64,000 nt of DNA, taken from Chitinophagaceae bacterium. GTDB taxonomy: Bacteria; Bacteroidota; Bacteroidia; Chitinophagales; Chitinophagaceae. The stretch is taken from NCBI GenBank assembly GCA_016713965.1, contig JADJOC010000004.1, positions 1 through 64,000 of the forward strand, read 5' to 3'. Positions 36,317 through 45,992 of the stretch are shown piece after piece. A program made the translations under genes and the position numbers. Under the pieces are notes generated by a model. That model was not told the origin of the DNA. It saw nothing but the letters and a program-made list of their open reading frames with translations, and did no database searches. Each line of letters begins with the position of its first letter. The stretch's first letter is position 1.

Positions 36317-36931
36317 TTATGAGATAAAAAATGAAATTATTCCTGTTACAATTAAAATCAATCCTGTTATGATGCCGGCATTGTGTTCCCACTTATGCCA
36401 ATTTAATTTCAGTATGCCTTTATAAACAATGTGTATCCATACCAGCATGCCTGATAATGTGATAATAGAGTACATCAATGCGATACCAGCCAGTACATAC
36501 CACCCTTTGCTTCCGGCTAATAAAAAATAGGCTTCAATTTCCATGCAGGGCGAAAGAAACATGGCTATGACCAGTGCAAGTATTATTGATCTTTTTGTTT
36601 TCTTTTTCACCGGCTCTTGTTGCAAATGAAAATGATGGTGGCGGTAATGTTGCCTAACAAAATACAAACCCATTAATATTAAAACTGAAGGAGCAATAAT
36701 ATGGGTAAAGTGTTTGATATGTTCGGTAAGCTCACTACCAATCAGGCCGAGTAATAAACCAATAATAACAGTGCTGACCACATGCGCCATACCTGCAATA
36801 AATGTAATCCGGCTTGTTTCTCCAAGGCTCCATCCTTCCTTTCTGGCAATAGCTAAAATCGGCAGCCAGTGATTGGGAATCACAGCATGTAATAAGCTGA
36901 TTAAAAGACTACCGATAATGAGGCTGTACAT
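36317..36931 (-). CDS. NicO/RcnA-like metal exporter candidate
   Basis: A 204-residue polytopic protein with about six membrane segments. Features include LHAVIPNHWLPILAIARK at the N-terminus, HVVSTVIIGLLLG, a His-rich loop (RQHYRHHHFHLQQE) and FLSPCMEIEAYFL. Charged His-rich loops with a PC-type motif recall NicO/RcnA-like or UreH-like exporters. Its coupling to a Zn/Cd ATPase supports divalent-metal efflux, but the metal is not visible from sequence. Confidence 0.65.
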   Translation of the reverse strand: MYSLIIGSLLISLLHAVIPNHWLPILAIARKEGWSLGETSRITFIAGMAHVVSTVIIGLLLGLIGSELTEHIKHFTHIIAPSVLILMGLYFVRQHYRHHHFHLQQEPVKKKTKRSIILALVIAMFLSPCMEIEAYFLLAGSKGWYVLAGIALMYSIITLSGMLVWIHIVYKGILKLNWHKWEHNAGIITGLILIVTGIISFFIS

Positions 36932-36952
36932 TGATTATTTTATGTTGTATTT

Positions 36953-36991
36953 AAAAATAAAAAGTTGCGAAGCAACATGCCCCGCAACTTT
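36953..36991 (-). terminator. Intrinsic terminator after the 25-residue gene
   Basis: AAAGTTGCG (36961-36969) and CGCAACTTT (36983-36991) pair across a 13-nt loop. On the - strand the stem is followed by a T-rich run, so it ends transcripts arriving from the right (csp and the small gene). Confidence 0.7.
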
Positions 36992-37012
36992 ACAATTAAA
37001 ATGCCGTATGTC

Positions 37013-37090
37013 CTATGCAATAAATGCCTGCGCTATTCCCAAAACCGAAGCAAGCATTACAACACATTTCCAACAATATGTTCTTTTCAT
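37013..37090 (-). CDS. 25-residue CxxC membrane peptide
   Basis: A very short ORF encoding a 25-residue peptide that starts MKRTYCWKCV and continues as a hydrophobic helix (VMLASVLGIAQAF). It has an in-frame start, a TAG stop, a C-W-K-C pair, and a terminator 22 bp after the stop. It sits between csp and the NicO-like gene in the metal block. Coding status rests on sequence form and context. Confidence 0.4.
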   Translation of the reverse strand: MKRTYCWKCVVMLASVLGIAQAFIA

Positions 37091-37217
37091 TTTTGTTTAA
37101 TTTAGTACTGTAAAAATACATATTAATAAATTTATTTACTGTTAATATTTAGATCAAACTGTGATGATTAATAAAATGCGTATGCACCGCTTTTAAACAG
37201 TACATACGCAGGTGTTT

Positions 37218-37589
37218 TTAATTTAATTGCACCTTTCCATGATGTGCATGACAGGCATCAGCACACTGGGTACATTCTTCCGCACATTTCTTACAATGTT
37301 CATGATCATGCTTGCTACATTCTTCAGCACAATGGCGGCAAATTTTTTCACAAAAAGCTAAAAACTCATGTGAAAATTCACTTTCCCTGATAAGAAGGCG
37401 TGCTGCCAGTGAACATATTTCAGCACAATCCCTGTCAAGTTCTATGCAATGTGCCATGTGTGTTACATCTTCTTCATCTAAACAAGATGCAGCACAGCTT
37501 TCGCAAGCTGTGGCGCAGGCTAAAAGTTGCTGGATAAGGGCTTCGTGCTTATGCCCTGTGTGGTGGTGTGATGATTGATTGTGTTCCAT
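37218..37589 (-). CDS. Four-helix Cys-rich copper storage-like protein
   Basis: A 123-residue His/Cys-rich protein with repeated CxxxC-type pairs in helices (ACATACESCAASC, CAEICSLAARLL, CEKICRHCAEEC, CKKCAEECTQCADAC), typical of the Csp copper-storage family (DUF326). It has a His-rich N-terminus but no signal peptide, so it is probably cytosolic. It would bind many Cu(I) ions inside a four-helix bundle. Located 30 bp downstream of cusB. Confidence 0.85.
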   Translation of the reverse strand: MEHNQSSHHHTGHKHEALIQQLLACATACESCAASCLDEEDVTHMAHCIELDRDCAEICSLAARLLIRESEFSHEFLAFCEKICRHCAEECSKHDHEHCKKCAEECTQCADACHAHHGKVQLN

Positions 37590-37619
37590 TTTATTTGATT
37601 TAAGAGTGAGAAAAAATAT

Positions 37620-38894
37620 TTAATCTTCGTGCCCTTCAGTATTGGTCATTTTTGCTGATACAAAGAAGGCGCCTTTTACAACAATTTTTGCTTCTTTGGG
37701 AATTTCTTTTAGTAAAGTAATTTCTGTATAACCTACATCGCTTGTACCTTTTGCAACGGGTATGCGCTCAAATGTTATCTCTTTTCCTTCCTGATCTTTG
37801 CCTTTTTTATTATTGTGAGGTTCTGTAGAATTTTTTTGTACGCTGTTTTTACTATTGCTCTTCTGTTCATCTGTAAGCATAAAAATATAATCCTGCCCCT
37901 CTACTGTTACAATCGCATCATTAGGAACAGCTGGTACGGTGGTTTGGTCTAAACTTATTACAGCCGTTACATTCATCCCATCTATCAACCCGGTTTTTTC
38001 ACCTTGTACTTTAGCATGAACGGTTATAGCTTTGCTTTCGCCTTCAAAAGATGAACCTAATGAATATACCTGGGCATCGTACTCCTTACCCTGGTTATTG
38101 GTAATCGTAAAATGAATCGTTTGATTGTTTTTTAACTTGGACAGGTCTTTTTCATATACAAATAAATCAAGGTGCAACTGGCTGTTGTCTACAATTTCAG
38201 CCACGGCTGTGGTTGCATCTACATAGCTTCCCATTTTTACCATTACATTGCTTACTACACCACTGATTGGGCTGGTTATTGCAAGCACAGAAATCAATTT
38301 GCCATTGGAAAGCCTGGAAGGGTTAATGCCCATTAACTGTATTTGCTGTGCATAGGTGGATTTTGCAGTACGCAGGGTGCGTAGTTTTGTTTCTGCCGCC
38401 TGCAAATTTTTTAATGCCCCTGCATTGCCTGCATTTAATTCCTTTTGTCTTTTTACTTCAAGCTCTGCCAGGCCGATTTCTGCGTTTATATTCAGGTATT
38501 GGCTTTGTGCCTGTATAAATTCAGGATTGGCAATAGTGGCAATTGTTTGTCCTCTTGATACATAATTTCCCGGTTGCAACAGCAACGATTTTATAACGCC
38601 GCTATAAATTGAATTTACGCTGGCTTTATTTTGATTGGGAACTTTCAACATACCGTTTGCTTTTACTGATGCCGTTAATTGTTTCTGCTCAATAGTGCCC
38701 AATTCAACGCCTATACTATTTATCTGCTCCCGGGTAAGCGCTGCGGCATTGGGATTTTCATGTTCATCTGTATGCCCTTCTCCGGTTTTGGCTTCCCCGG
38801 GTTTTTCCGTTTCAGCACTACCGCTTTTGCTTCCGCAGGAAATACCAAAAACGATAGCAGAGAAAATTATTATTGTAATTAAAAACTTCTTCAT
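37620..38894 (-). CDS. RND efflux periplasmic adaptor, CusB/CzcB type
   Basis: A 424-residue lipoprotein: signal to Cys20 (GISCGSKSG), a charged linker, then the barrel-sandwich hybrid domain (SIYSGVIKSLLLQPGNYVSRGQTIATIANPE), an alpha-hairpin, and the beta-barrel domain with GMNVTAVISLDQTTVPAVPNDAI. It connects the RND pump and outer-membrane factor. The gene lies 10 bp downstream of the pump gene. Confidence 0.88.
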   Translation of the reverse strand: MKKFLITIIIFSAIVFGISCGSKSGSAETEKPGEAKTGEGHTDEHENPNAAALTREQINSIGVELGTIEQKQLTASVKANGMLKVPNQNKASVNSIYSGVIKSLLLQPGNYVSRGQTIATIANPEFIQAQSQYLNINAEIGLAELEVKRQKELNAGNAGALKNLQAAETKLRTLRTAKSTYAQQIQLMGINPSRLSNGKLISVLAITSPISGVVSNVMVKMGSYVDATTAVAEIVDNSQLHLDLFVYEKDLSKLKNNQTIHFTITNNQGKEYDAQVYSLGSSFEGESKAITVHAKVQGEKTGLIDGMNVTAVISLDQTTVPAVPNDAIVTVEGQDYIFMLTDEQKSNSKNSVQKNSTEPHNNKKGKDQEGKEITFERIPVAKGTSDVGYTEITLLKEIPKEAKIVVKGAFFVSAKMTNTEGHED

Positions 38895-38904
38895 CTTTTT
38901 ATAT

Positions 38905-41900
38905 TTATTGATTGATATAATAACTGTATTGGATTACGGATTGGTTATAAGCATTCAGGTTCTCCAGATAATTTTTCTGAATTTCAATGGCCTGTGTAAG
39001 AAACTGCGACAGCTCAGCAAAACTAATTTCGCCTGCCCGATAGGCTAATGATGATGCTTTGATGATTTCATTGGCCTGTTTCAATCCCGTTGATTCGTAA
39101 AAATCCAGCATACTTTTATTTCGCTCTACTTCCTGCTGCTTTTGCATCTGTTGTGTGATCAGCACCTGGTAGTTATAATCATACTGCTTTTGCTGAACAG
39201 ACATTTCAGCCTGCGCCACTTTTACTTTATTGCGGTAAGCATTGACGCCAAACAACGGAAAGGCTGCTGTAACTGAAAAGCCGGTGAACGGGTCTTTAGC
39301 ACCCCACAGCCTTTGGCTAAAAAAACGGCCTGAAAACTCCGGTTTGTTTTCATTTTTTATTACGCCAATTCCTGCATTGGCAATATTGATATTTTGTGAT
39401 TGTAAAGCCAGTAATGGATGAAGGCTGTCGTTTACAGCGCCTAGCATTGCTAATTTTTCCAGCGGCATCATTAGGGGCAATATAGTTTCTTCCGTATTGA
39501 GTAATTGTGCCATCAACCGTTGCTGAATTTGCACATCATTGCCCACCTGGTGTAGCAATGCCTGTAGTTCTTTCATCCGCACCATGGCTGAAATACTATC
39601 CAACCCGGGACTGTCACCGGTTTTTACTTTCAGAATGGCTGCATTATTCAACGATTTATAAATACTATCTAAACGATAAAACAATTGCTGTTTATCCTGC
39701 AAATACCAGAGCTGGTAATAAACAGTGCGTACATCTCTTTTTATATCTACATCAATAGCAGCAGCATTGGCCTGGTAATATTTGAGTTGTTCGCCGTACA
39801 GGCTTTTTTGTGCTTTGTATAATCCCGGCCATGCAATACTTTGAGATACCCCGATTTTTAAAATGCCTTTGTTGTCACCAGGGCGTAAATCTTCATTTTC
39901 AGCGAATACGCCGGTTTTAGGAAATGCTGTTGCCGTATTGATTTGAGACCTGCCTTTATTTATCTGCTGGTTATTTATATCATACAACAGGTTATTTTTA
40001 GCCATTACGATTACTTCGTTTACACTTAACCGCTTGGTAGGTGGTTGTTGTGCTTGCAAATTATTGAACGTTATACACAAAAAAACGACTGCGATAATTG
40101 TTGTAATAGGTTTTATGTTCACTTTATTCTTTTTTGAAAAGATGATGTACAAACAGGGGAGTACCACCAATGTTAATAAGGTGGCTGTTATCAATCCCCC
40201 GATTACTACGGTGGCCAATGGCTTTTGCACCTCTGCACCGGCACCGCTTGATAAGGCCATTGGGATAAATCCCAAAGCGGCTACAGAAGCCGTCATTAAA
40301 ACAGGGCGTAACCGGATTTTTGTTCCTTCTAATACTCTTTGCATAACGTCTTTTATTCCATCTTTTTCTAACTGGTTGAACGTGCTGATTAAAACAATAC
40401 CGTTTAATACGGCTACGCCAAATAAAGCAATAAAGCCAACTCCTGCCGAAATGCTGAATGGCATACCCCTTATCAGCAAAGCAAATACACCACCAATTGC
40501 ACTCATGGGAATTGCAGTAAAAATCAATGATGCATCTTTTACAGAACTAAATGTAAGGTAGAGCATGAAAAAAATAAGTAACAAAGCGAGTGGAACTACA
40601 ATCATTAGCCTGGCAGATGCTTTTTGCAGGTTTTCAAATGTGCCACCGTAGGTATAATAGTATCCGGCAGGAAGCTTTATTTTTTCGTTTAGTTTTTTCT
40701 GGGCTTCTTTTACTACGCTGGCTACATCACGGCCGCTTACATTAAAGCTTACATAAATCCTCCGCTTGCCTGACTCACGGCTAATTTGCGCAGGGCCTGT
40801 TTTAAAAGATACATTTGCTACCTGCGATAAAGGGATTTGATTGCCATCATTGAGCGGTACAAATAAATCGCTTACATCATCCAGGTTGGTACGGTGTGTA
40901 CTGTCCAGACGCAAAACCAAATCAAATTTTCTTTCATTTTCAAACACAACACCTGCTTCCTCACCGGCAAATGCAGTACTGATAACATGATTGATATCTT
41001 CAATGTTTAAGCCATAGGCTGCTATTTTTGCCCTGTCGTATTCAATGGTAATCTGCGGCAGTCCATCTACTCTTTCTACTTGTGGTTGTGTAATGCCAGG
41101 TATGGGATTGATAACCTTAGCTACTTTATCCGCATAAGCTACCAGTGTATCTAAATTTTCACCAAATATTTTAATGGCTACATCCTGCCGTATACCTGTC
41201 ATCAGTTCATTAAAGCGCATTTGTATGGGTTGGCTGGGTTCGGCTATCACACCAGGTATAGCCGACAGCTTATCACCCATCATTTCAGCCAGCTCATAAA
41301 AATTACCAGTTGTTTTCCATTCTTTTTTAGGCTTCAGGATCACCATTAAATCTGTTGCTTCGGGTGGCATGGGATCGGTAGCAACATCCCCGGCACCAGT
41401 TTTGCCAATCACCATTTTCACTTCCGGAAATTCCCGCAACATCCGCTCTGCCATCATAACCGTTTCTGTTGTTTGTGAAAGTGAAGAACCCTGGGGCAAT
41501 ACAAATTCAATGGCATAATCGCCTTCTTCCAGCGTAGGTATAAATTCACCACCCATATTTTTAAAAATAACAAGGGATATGATTAATAATGCAACTGCTA
41601 TACTGACTATCACATACTTTATTTTGATGGCTCCTTTTAAAAGTGGCGCATATCCACGTTGAAAAAAATCCATCATCTTGTCAGAAAAATTTCTTGTATG
41701 CTTCAAATTTTTTGAAAGAAATAAAGCACTCATCATAGGTATATAGGTAAGCGATAGCAACAAAGCACCCAGAATGGCAAAAGCAACTGTTTGAGCCATT
41801 GGCCGGAACATTTTTCCTTCCACGCCCTGTAGCGAAAGTATAGGCAAGTAAACAATCAGGATAATAATTTGCCCGAAAGCTGCGGAGCTCATCATTTTCT

Positions 41901-43224
41901 TTGCACTACTTTCTACCGCTTCATCCATTTGCGGCTGCGATAATTTGCCGGATATTTTTCTTGCCCCCAGATAATGCAGCGTGGCTTCTACAATAATTAC
42001 AGCACCATCTACAATTAATCCAAAATCTATTGCCCCTAGGCTCATCAGGTTGGCACTTACACCAAACAAGTTCATTAAAGCCAATGCAAACAATAAAGAT
42101 AAAGGGATGGCCGATGCAACTATTAAGCCTGCACGAAAGTTTCCCAGGAATAAAACCAATACTAATATTACAATCAATGCCCCTTCAACCAAGTTGGTTT
42201 TAACGGTATTAATAGCACGGTCAATTAAATTGGTACGGTCTAAAAATGCTTCTATCTCCACATCTTCCGGCAATGATTTTTTTACAGTTTCCATTCTTTC
42301 TTTTACCAGTTCCACTACAGATGCACTGTTGGCACCCTTCATCATCATTACAATACCACCCACCACTTCTTTTTCACCGTTATAGGTTAGTGCCCCGTAA
42401 CGTGGCGGCGAGCCAAACTGCACCGTAGCCACATCTTTTACCAATACCGGTACCCCACTTTGTAGTTTGACAACAATATTTTCAATATCTGCAAAAGTTT
42501 TTACCAACCCTACACCACGGATAAAGTAAGCATTAGGCTTCCTGTCAATGTATGCACCACCAGTGTTTTCATTATTTTTTTCGAGGGCGGTAAATATTTC
42601 AGGTATGGTTACATTCATGGCTTTTAACCTTTCGGGGCTTACCGCTACTTCATATTGTTTGTTGATGCCGCCAAAGCCTGATACTTCGGCAACGCCGGGT
42701 ATGCCTGTTAACTGGCGGCCAACTATCCAATCCTGCATGGTGCGTAAATCCATAGCAGAGTATTTTTGTTCACTTCCTTTTTTGGGATGGATAACATACT
42801 GGTATATTTCTCCAAGACCGGTTGTAACAGGCCCCATTTCCGGGTTACCCATGCCTTTGGGAATTTCCTCCACCGCTTCTTTTAGCTTTTCTGCTATTAG
42901 CTGCCGGGCAAAATAGATGTCTATGTTTTCTTTAAATACTACCGTTATTACACTTAATCCAAAACGGGAAAAGGAACGCATCTCTTCGATGCCTTGTATA
43001 TTGGATAAAGACCTTTCTACGGGATATGTAATGAATTGCTCCACTTCCTGGGCTGCCAACGTAGGGGCACGGGTAATAACCTGGACCTGGTTATTGGTAA
43101 CATCTGGCAATGCATCAACCGGCAGTTTGGTAGCACTCCACAAACCCCAGGTAATAAGCGCTAGTGTCATTACCCCGATAATGAGTTTGTTTTTTATACT
43201 GAAATGAATAATTTTATTGAGCAT
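38905..43224 (-). CDS. Heavy-metal RND pump fused to a TolC-like domain
   Basis: A protein of about 1439 residues. The first ~1040 are a CusA/CzcA transporter with twelve membrane segments, starting MLNKIIHFSIKNKLIIGVMTLALI, and typical blocks (DVTNNQVQVITRAPTLAAQEVEQ, the loop with FGLIVDGAVIIVEATLHYL). The last ~390 (from about QAQQPPTKRLSVNEVIVMAKNN) are an outer-membrane factor domain with coiled-coil segments. Pump and exit duct are thus fused in one chain, a form seen in Bacteroidota. The longer frame to 43302 would add 26 residues of unlikely sequence. Confidence 0.88.
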   Translation of the reverse strand: MLNKIIHFSIKNKLIIGVMTLALITWGLWSATKLPVDALPDVTNNQVQVITRAPTLAAQEVEQFITYPVERSLSNIQGIEEMRSFSRFGLSVITVVFKENIDIYFARQLIAEKLKEAVEEIPKGMGNPEMGPVTTGLGEIYQYVIHPKKGSEQKYSAMDLRTMQDWIVGRQLTGIPGVAEVSGFGGINKQYEVAVSPERLKAMNVTIPEIFTALEKNNENTGGAYIDRKPNAYFIRGVGLVKTFADIENIVVKLQSGVPVLVKDVATVQFGSPPRYGALTYNGEKEVVGGIVMMMKGANSASVVELVKERMETVKKSLPEDVEIEAFLDRTNLIDRAINTVKTNLVEGALIVILVLVLFLGNFRAGLIVASAIPLSLLFALALMNLFGVSANLMSLGAIDFGLIVDGAVIIVEATLHYLGARKISGKLSQPQMDEAVESSAKKMMSSAAFGQIIILIVYLPILSLQGVEGKMFRPMAQTVAFAILGALLLSLTYIPMMSALFLSKNLKHTRNFSDKMMDFFQRGYAPLLKGAIKIKYVIVSIAVALLIISLVIFKNMGGEFIPTLEEGDYAIEFVLPQGSSLSQTTETVMMAERMLREFPEVKMVIGKTGAGDVATDPMPPEATDLMVILKPKKEWKTTGNFYELAEMMGDKLSAIPGVIAEPSQPIQMRFNELMTGIRQDVAIKIFGENLDTLVAYADKVAKVINPIPGITQPQVERVDGLPQITIEYDRAKIAAYGLNIEDINHVISTAFAGEEAGVVFENERKFDLVLRLDSTHRTNLDDVSDLFVPLNDGNQIPLSQVANVSFKTGPAQISRESGKRRIYVSFNVSGRDVASVVKEAQKKLNEKIKLPAGYYYTYGGTFENLQKASARLMIVVPLALLLIFFMLYLTFSSVKDASLIFTAIPMSAIGGVFALLIRGMPFSISAGVGFIALFGVAVLNGIVLISTFNQLEKDGIKDVMQRVLEGTKIRLRPVLMTASVAALGFIPMALSSGAGAEVQKPLATVVIGGLITATLLTLVVLPCLYIIFSKKNKVNIKPITTIIAVVFLCITFNNLQAQQPPTKRLSVNEVIVMAKNNLLYDINNQQINKGRSQINTATAFPKTGVFAENEDLRPGDNKGILKIGVSQSIAWPGLYKAQKSLYGEQLKYYQANAAAIDVDIKRDVRTVYYQLWYLQDKQQLFYRLDSIYKSLNNAAILKVKTGDSPGLDSISAMVRMKELQALLHQVGNDVQIQQRLMAQLLNTEETILPLMMPLEKLAMLGAVNDSLHPLLALQSQNINIANAGIGVIKNENKPEFSGRFFSQRLWGAKDPFTGFSVTAAFPLFGVNAYRNKVKVAQAEMSVQQKQYDYNYQVLITQQMQKQQEVERNKSMLDFYESTGLKQANEIIKASSLAYRAGEISFAELSQFLTQAIEIQKNYLENLNAYNQSVIQYSYYINQ

Positions 43225-43232
43225 GATAATTT

Positions 43233-43379
43233 CTATTTGGATATATGCCTGTAGTAGTGGATTATTCTTTCCGCAACGGCTGCTAAAAGAATGGCACAAC
43301 ACAGTACTATAACAATGATTTTAATTACGCTGCGTATTAAAGGTTGTTTGGCCTTTTTGCGCTTTTTACTTCCAGCCAT
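43233..43379 (-). CDS. 48-residue basic single-span membrane protein
   Basis: An ORF of 48 residues, MAGSKKRKKAKQPLIRS then a hydrophobic helix (VIKIIVIVLCCAILLAAVA) and a short polar tail. It ends 8 bp before the start of the RND pump gene. The basic N-terminus suggests an inside-in topology. Small membrane partners of RND systems exist, but the role here is unknown. Supported by ORF form and spacing. Confidence 0.45.
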   Translation of the reverse strand: MAGSKKRKKAKQPLIRSVIKIIVIVLCCAILLAAVAERIIHYYRHISK

Positions 43380-43452
43380 TTAAAATGGTAATGAAATGAT
43401 TAATGCTATACATGCCGGTATGGCCATGTAGCAATTTCAATAAAAGGAGTAA

Positions 43453-43770
43453 TTATGCTATTTGTGGAGGTTGCCAGATGCTGTAATACACTTTGGCATT
43501 GAAGGGTATATTGTAGAATGAATATTTTTCTGATTGAAAAATAGTTTTGGCAACTTCTGTTTTAGAGAAAGTTGAGTAAAACACCGAAACAGAGCAGCAG
43601 GAGCAGGTACAAAAAGGTGTACAGGATTCTTTATCATGATTATGCTGCTGATGGTTATCAGTAGCTGAAATTTTTATTGCTGACTTTACATTACAATCTT
43701 TACTATCACTGCATGGGATACAGGACAGGTAAAGCATAAAACAGCCTAATATGAAGAAGAAAAATTTCAT
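43453..43770 (-). CDS. Exported Cys/His-rich small protein (DUF6660-like)
   Basis: A 105-residue protein: hydrophobic signal (2-16), then Cys17-IPC, a His/Asn-rich stretch (DNHQQHNHDKESC), and a Cys cluster (CTPFCTCSCCSVS). The C-terminal IWQPPQIA is a typical end. It resembles small metal-operon proteins of Bacteroidota; a periplasmic metal-binding role is inferred. First gene of the RND block. Confidence 0.7.
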   Translation of the reverse strand: MKFFFFILGCFMLYLSCIPCSDSKDCNVKSAIKISATDNHQQHNHDKESCTPFCTCSCCSVSVFYSTFSKTEVAKTIFQSEKYSFYNIPFNAKVYYSIWQPPQIA

Positions 43771-43857
43771 TGCAGCAAAGGTAAAGCTGAAAAAGCATTA
43801 ATACAAATCGAAAATTGAAGCAGCGTTGCAGAGTATAGTGAAATTCATTTATAAAAG

Positions 43858-44154
43858 TTATTTACCATGCTTAAATAATAAGCTGCATACTTTTAGCGAA
43901 TCTGCACCCGTTAGGGTGCAAAATTTTAAAATATCACCTATGCGCCAAAGCTGGCCATTATTTGCCTTCGTACGTAAAAAGCTACCTTTGTTTGTACCCA
44001 AATCTTCCGCTATTTTACTTTTTGAAACATATTCATAAACTTGTGCAAAATTTTTTATTTTACCAGAATTTATATCTTCTCCAAGCCATTTATAAAGCAC
44101 TAGCAAATTTTCTGCTTTTGAATTTTCATTAAGCTGTTTTAATTTACTTTCCAT
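43858..44154 (-). CDS. Hypothetical HTH-like protein
   Basis: A 98-residue soluble protein with a helix-turn-helix-like segment (KIAEDLGTNKGSFLRTKANNGQLWRIGDI). It overlaps the preceding gene by one base (TAATG), so these small genes are translationally coupled. Possibly a small transcriptional regulator; no family recognised. Confidence 0.6.
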   Translation of the reverse strand: MESKLKQLNENSKAENLLVLYKWLGEDINSGKIKNFAQVYEYVSKSKIAEDLGTNKGSFLRTKANNGQLWRIGDILKFCTLTGADSLKVCSLLFKHGK

Positions 44155-44387
44155 TATAATTTACTCTGTAAGTTTATATATTTATAAAAATACCAGCTCG
44201 CCCCATCATTTAATATTGGCTGCAAATCAATTGTAGTTTCCTCGATTAATTTAACTATTTCCAGTTCAATTTTGCCATTATCAATTTTTATAGGACGAGC
44301 AATAAAAAAAGGCTTACGGGAATGAAAAATAAATTCTTCATTTTTATCGCTAACTGCCATCATCCATTTCGGCACTTTTATTTTCAT
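44154..44387 (-). CDS. Hypothetical protein
   Basis: A 77-residue protein rich in Ile/Lys with a beta-rich look (EFIFHSRKPFFIARPIKIDNGKIELEIVK). It overlaps the upstream small gene by 38 bp and the downstream one by 1 bp. Unknown function, part of a small plasmid operon of four genes. Confidence 0.55.
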   Translation of the reverse strand: MKIKVPKWMMAVSDKNEEFIFHSRKPFFIARPIKIDNGKIELEIVKLIEETTIDLQPILNDGASWYFYKYINLQSKL

Positions 44388-44535
44388 GTGTAACTTTCTT
44401 TAATTGATTTATTGGAATTGGATTCCCAAAATTTCTAACCAATACCTGCCCATCAGGACGTACTGCAATAATTTCGGAAATAACCTTTACTTCTATAATA
44501 TCACCAATTTTAAAGAAAATATCTCTTTTTGCCAT
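44350..44535 (-). CDS. Hypothetical small protein
   Basis: A 61-residue protein (MAKRDIFFKIGDIIEV...), beta-rich, resembling small OB-fold- or SH3-like proteins in form only. It overlaps the next gene by 38 bp. Confidence 0.5.
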   Translation of the reverse strand: MAKRDIFFKIGDIIEVKVISEIIAVRPDGQVLVRNFGNPIPINQLKKVTHENKSAEMDDGS

Positions 44536-44564
44536 AATTATATTTTAAAATCTTTAATAAATTC

Positions 44565-44735
44565 TTAAATCCAGTTGTAAGTTACAAACTGAAATGCTGT
44601 TTTACGTCTTTCCTCATTTGATACCATCCAGGTATGTTTTAATGCTTTCTTAAAAGCAATATTTTTGCTTTTTTTCAACTGCCAGGCATAAAGCATTAAA
44701 CAGGATAAATAGCGGTTAAATTGAGCCCTATTCAT
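44565..44735 (-). CDS. Hypothetical small basic protein
   Basis: About 56 residues from ATG at 44733-44735 (MNRAQFNRYLSCLMLYAWQLKK); an upstream TTG would add 12. Helical and basic, with TWMVSNEERRKTAFQF at the end, a pattern found in small plasmid proteins. Role unknown. Confidence 0.5.
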   Translation of the reverse strand: MNRAQFNRYLSCLMLYAWQLKKSKNIAFKKALKHTWMVSNEERRKTAFQFVTYNWI

Positions 44736-44807
44736 AATATGGATGTAGTTTTTTACTTGCTTACGCTGCAATTTTTCATTTTTAAAATATATACATACTG
44801 ATTAATT

Positions 44808-45770
44808 TTATTCAAAAGGTAAATACCTAAGTGGTGCATCCATTTTTAGCTGTCCTTCTCCCCCACTTCCTGTTTTAATAATATTTAAAATATATTTCGA
44901 TGCTTTTGCCGCTTTATTAGCTGCTGATACCAATAAAGTTTTATCATTTTTTAAAGCTTTTATCCAACCTTGCAAATATGCAGCACCATTTTCTTTTAAT
45001 TTTTCATCCAATATTCCTGTATAGGCACAAAGTTGTGCCGCTCCCATTTCTGCTGTCAACTCTTCTTTACTGTAACTTTCACTACCAAAAGAGCTATTAA
45101 CATTATTTTCATCTTTAAAGCGATTTAATCGTTTAACATGGCCAGTGCTATGTATTAATTCATGGAATAAGGTTTGATAATAAAACTTTGAATTATTAAA
45201 TTGTCCAATTAAAGGCATATAGATTACATCATGAATAGGGCTATATGCTGGTTGGTTGCCTTGATGCTTAATTTTCGGTGCATTACTCATCTGGGCTATT
45301 ATTGAAGCGCAAGTATCAATTATATTGTTGTCATGTGATAGTTCATATTTAATAGTTTTAAATTCTATGCCACCTACTTGTGCCACATTAAAAACATAAT
45401 GTATAAACGGCGTAAAAACTTTTTTTACTTCCTCCTCTCCTGCTTCACTTTTATTGCAGGTAGAATATTTGCTCACTTTCCAAAAAATTACCGGTGTTGA
45501 TTTCTCTCCTTTTCTAACATAGCCGCCTAATTGTTGAACTTGCTTAAAGCTAATATACTGTGCCGTAGGATAATTATTTTTTTGTGCTTTATAGGACAAG
45601 TAAAACTGGTTAAACCCTTCATATACTCTTCCACTAAAATAATTATTTGCACTTTGAAGTGATATACTATTAAATCCTTTTTCCCATACTATATTGCCTT
45701 TTTCTAATTCTGCAATAATTTCTGTAGTTATATCCGCAGCTAATTGATTAAATTTTTCTTTTGTGTTCAT
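44808..45770 (-). CDS. ArdC-like antirestriction/ssDNA-binding protein
   Basis: A 320-residue protein with the N-terminal DUF1738 ssDNA-binding half (VWEKGFNSISLQSANNYFSGRVYEGFNQF) and a zincin half with FHELIHSTGH (metal site) and YSKEELTAEMGAAQLC. ArdC proteins protect incoming plasmid DNA from restriction in the recipient. It is followed by the small gene group on the same strand and preceded by a 220-bp gene-free AT-rich stretch likely holding its promoter. Confidence 0.85.
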   Translation of the reverse strand: MNTKEKFNQLAADITTEIIAELEKGNIVWEKGFNSISLQSANNYFSGRVYEGFNQFYLSYKAQKNNYPTAQYISFKQVQQLGGYVRKGEKSTPVIFWKVSKYSTCNKSEAGEEEVKKVFTPFIHYVFNVAQVGGIEFKTIKYELSHDNNIIDTCASIIAQMSNAPKIKHQGNQPAYSPIHDVIYMPLIGQFNNSKFYYQTLFHELIHSTGHVKRLNRFKDENNVNSSFGSESYSKEELTAEMGAAQLCAYTGILDEKLKENGAAYLQGWIKALKNDKTLLVSAANKAAKASKYILNIIKTGSGGEGQLKMDAPLRYLPFE

Positions 45771-45992
45771 GTTATTTGTAGTTTTTTTCTTGCTTACACT
45801 GCAAGGGTTTTAATTGTAAATATTATACTATAAATAAAGCAAATATTATACCAAAAAGTAACAAAAGGGTACTTTTTTATTATTATTTTGACACTTAAAA
45901 ATTACTACTTTTTACCCTACTATTAAATTTCTATACCTTGATTGGATTACAAAACTTAATAGTAAGATATTTGCTAATAAATTGTTTGTAAT

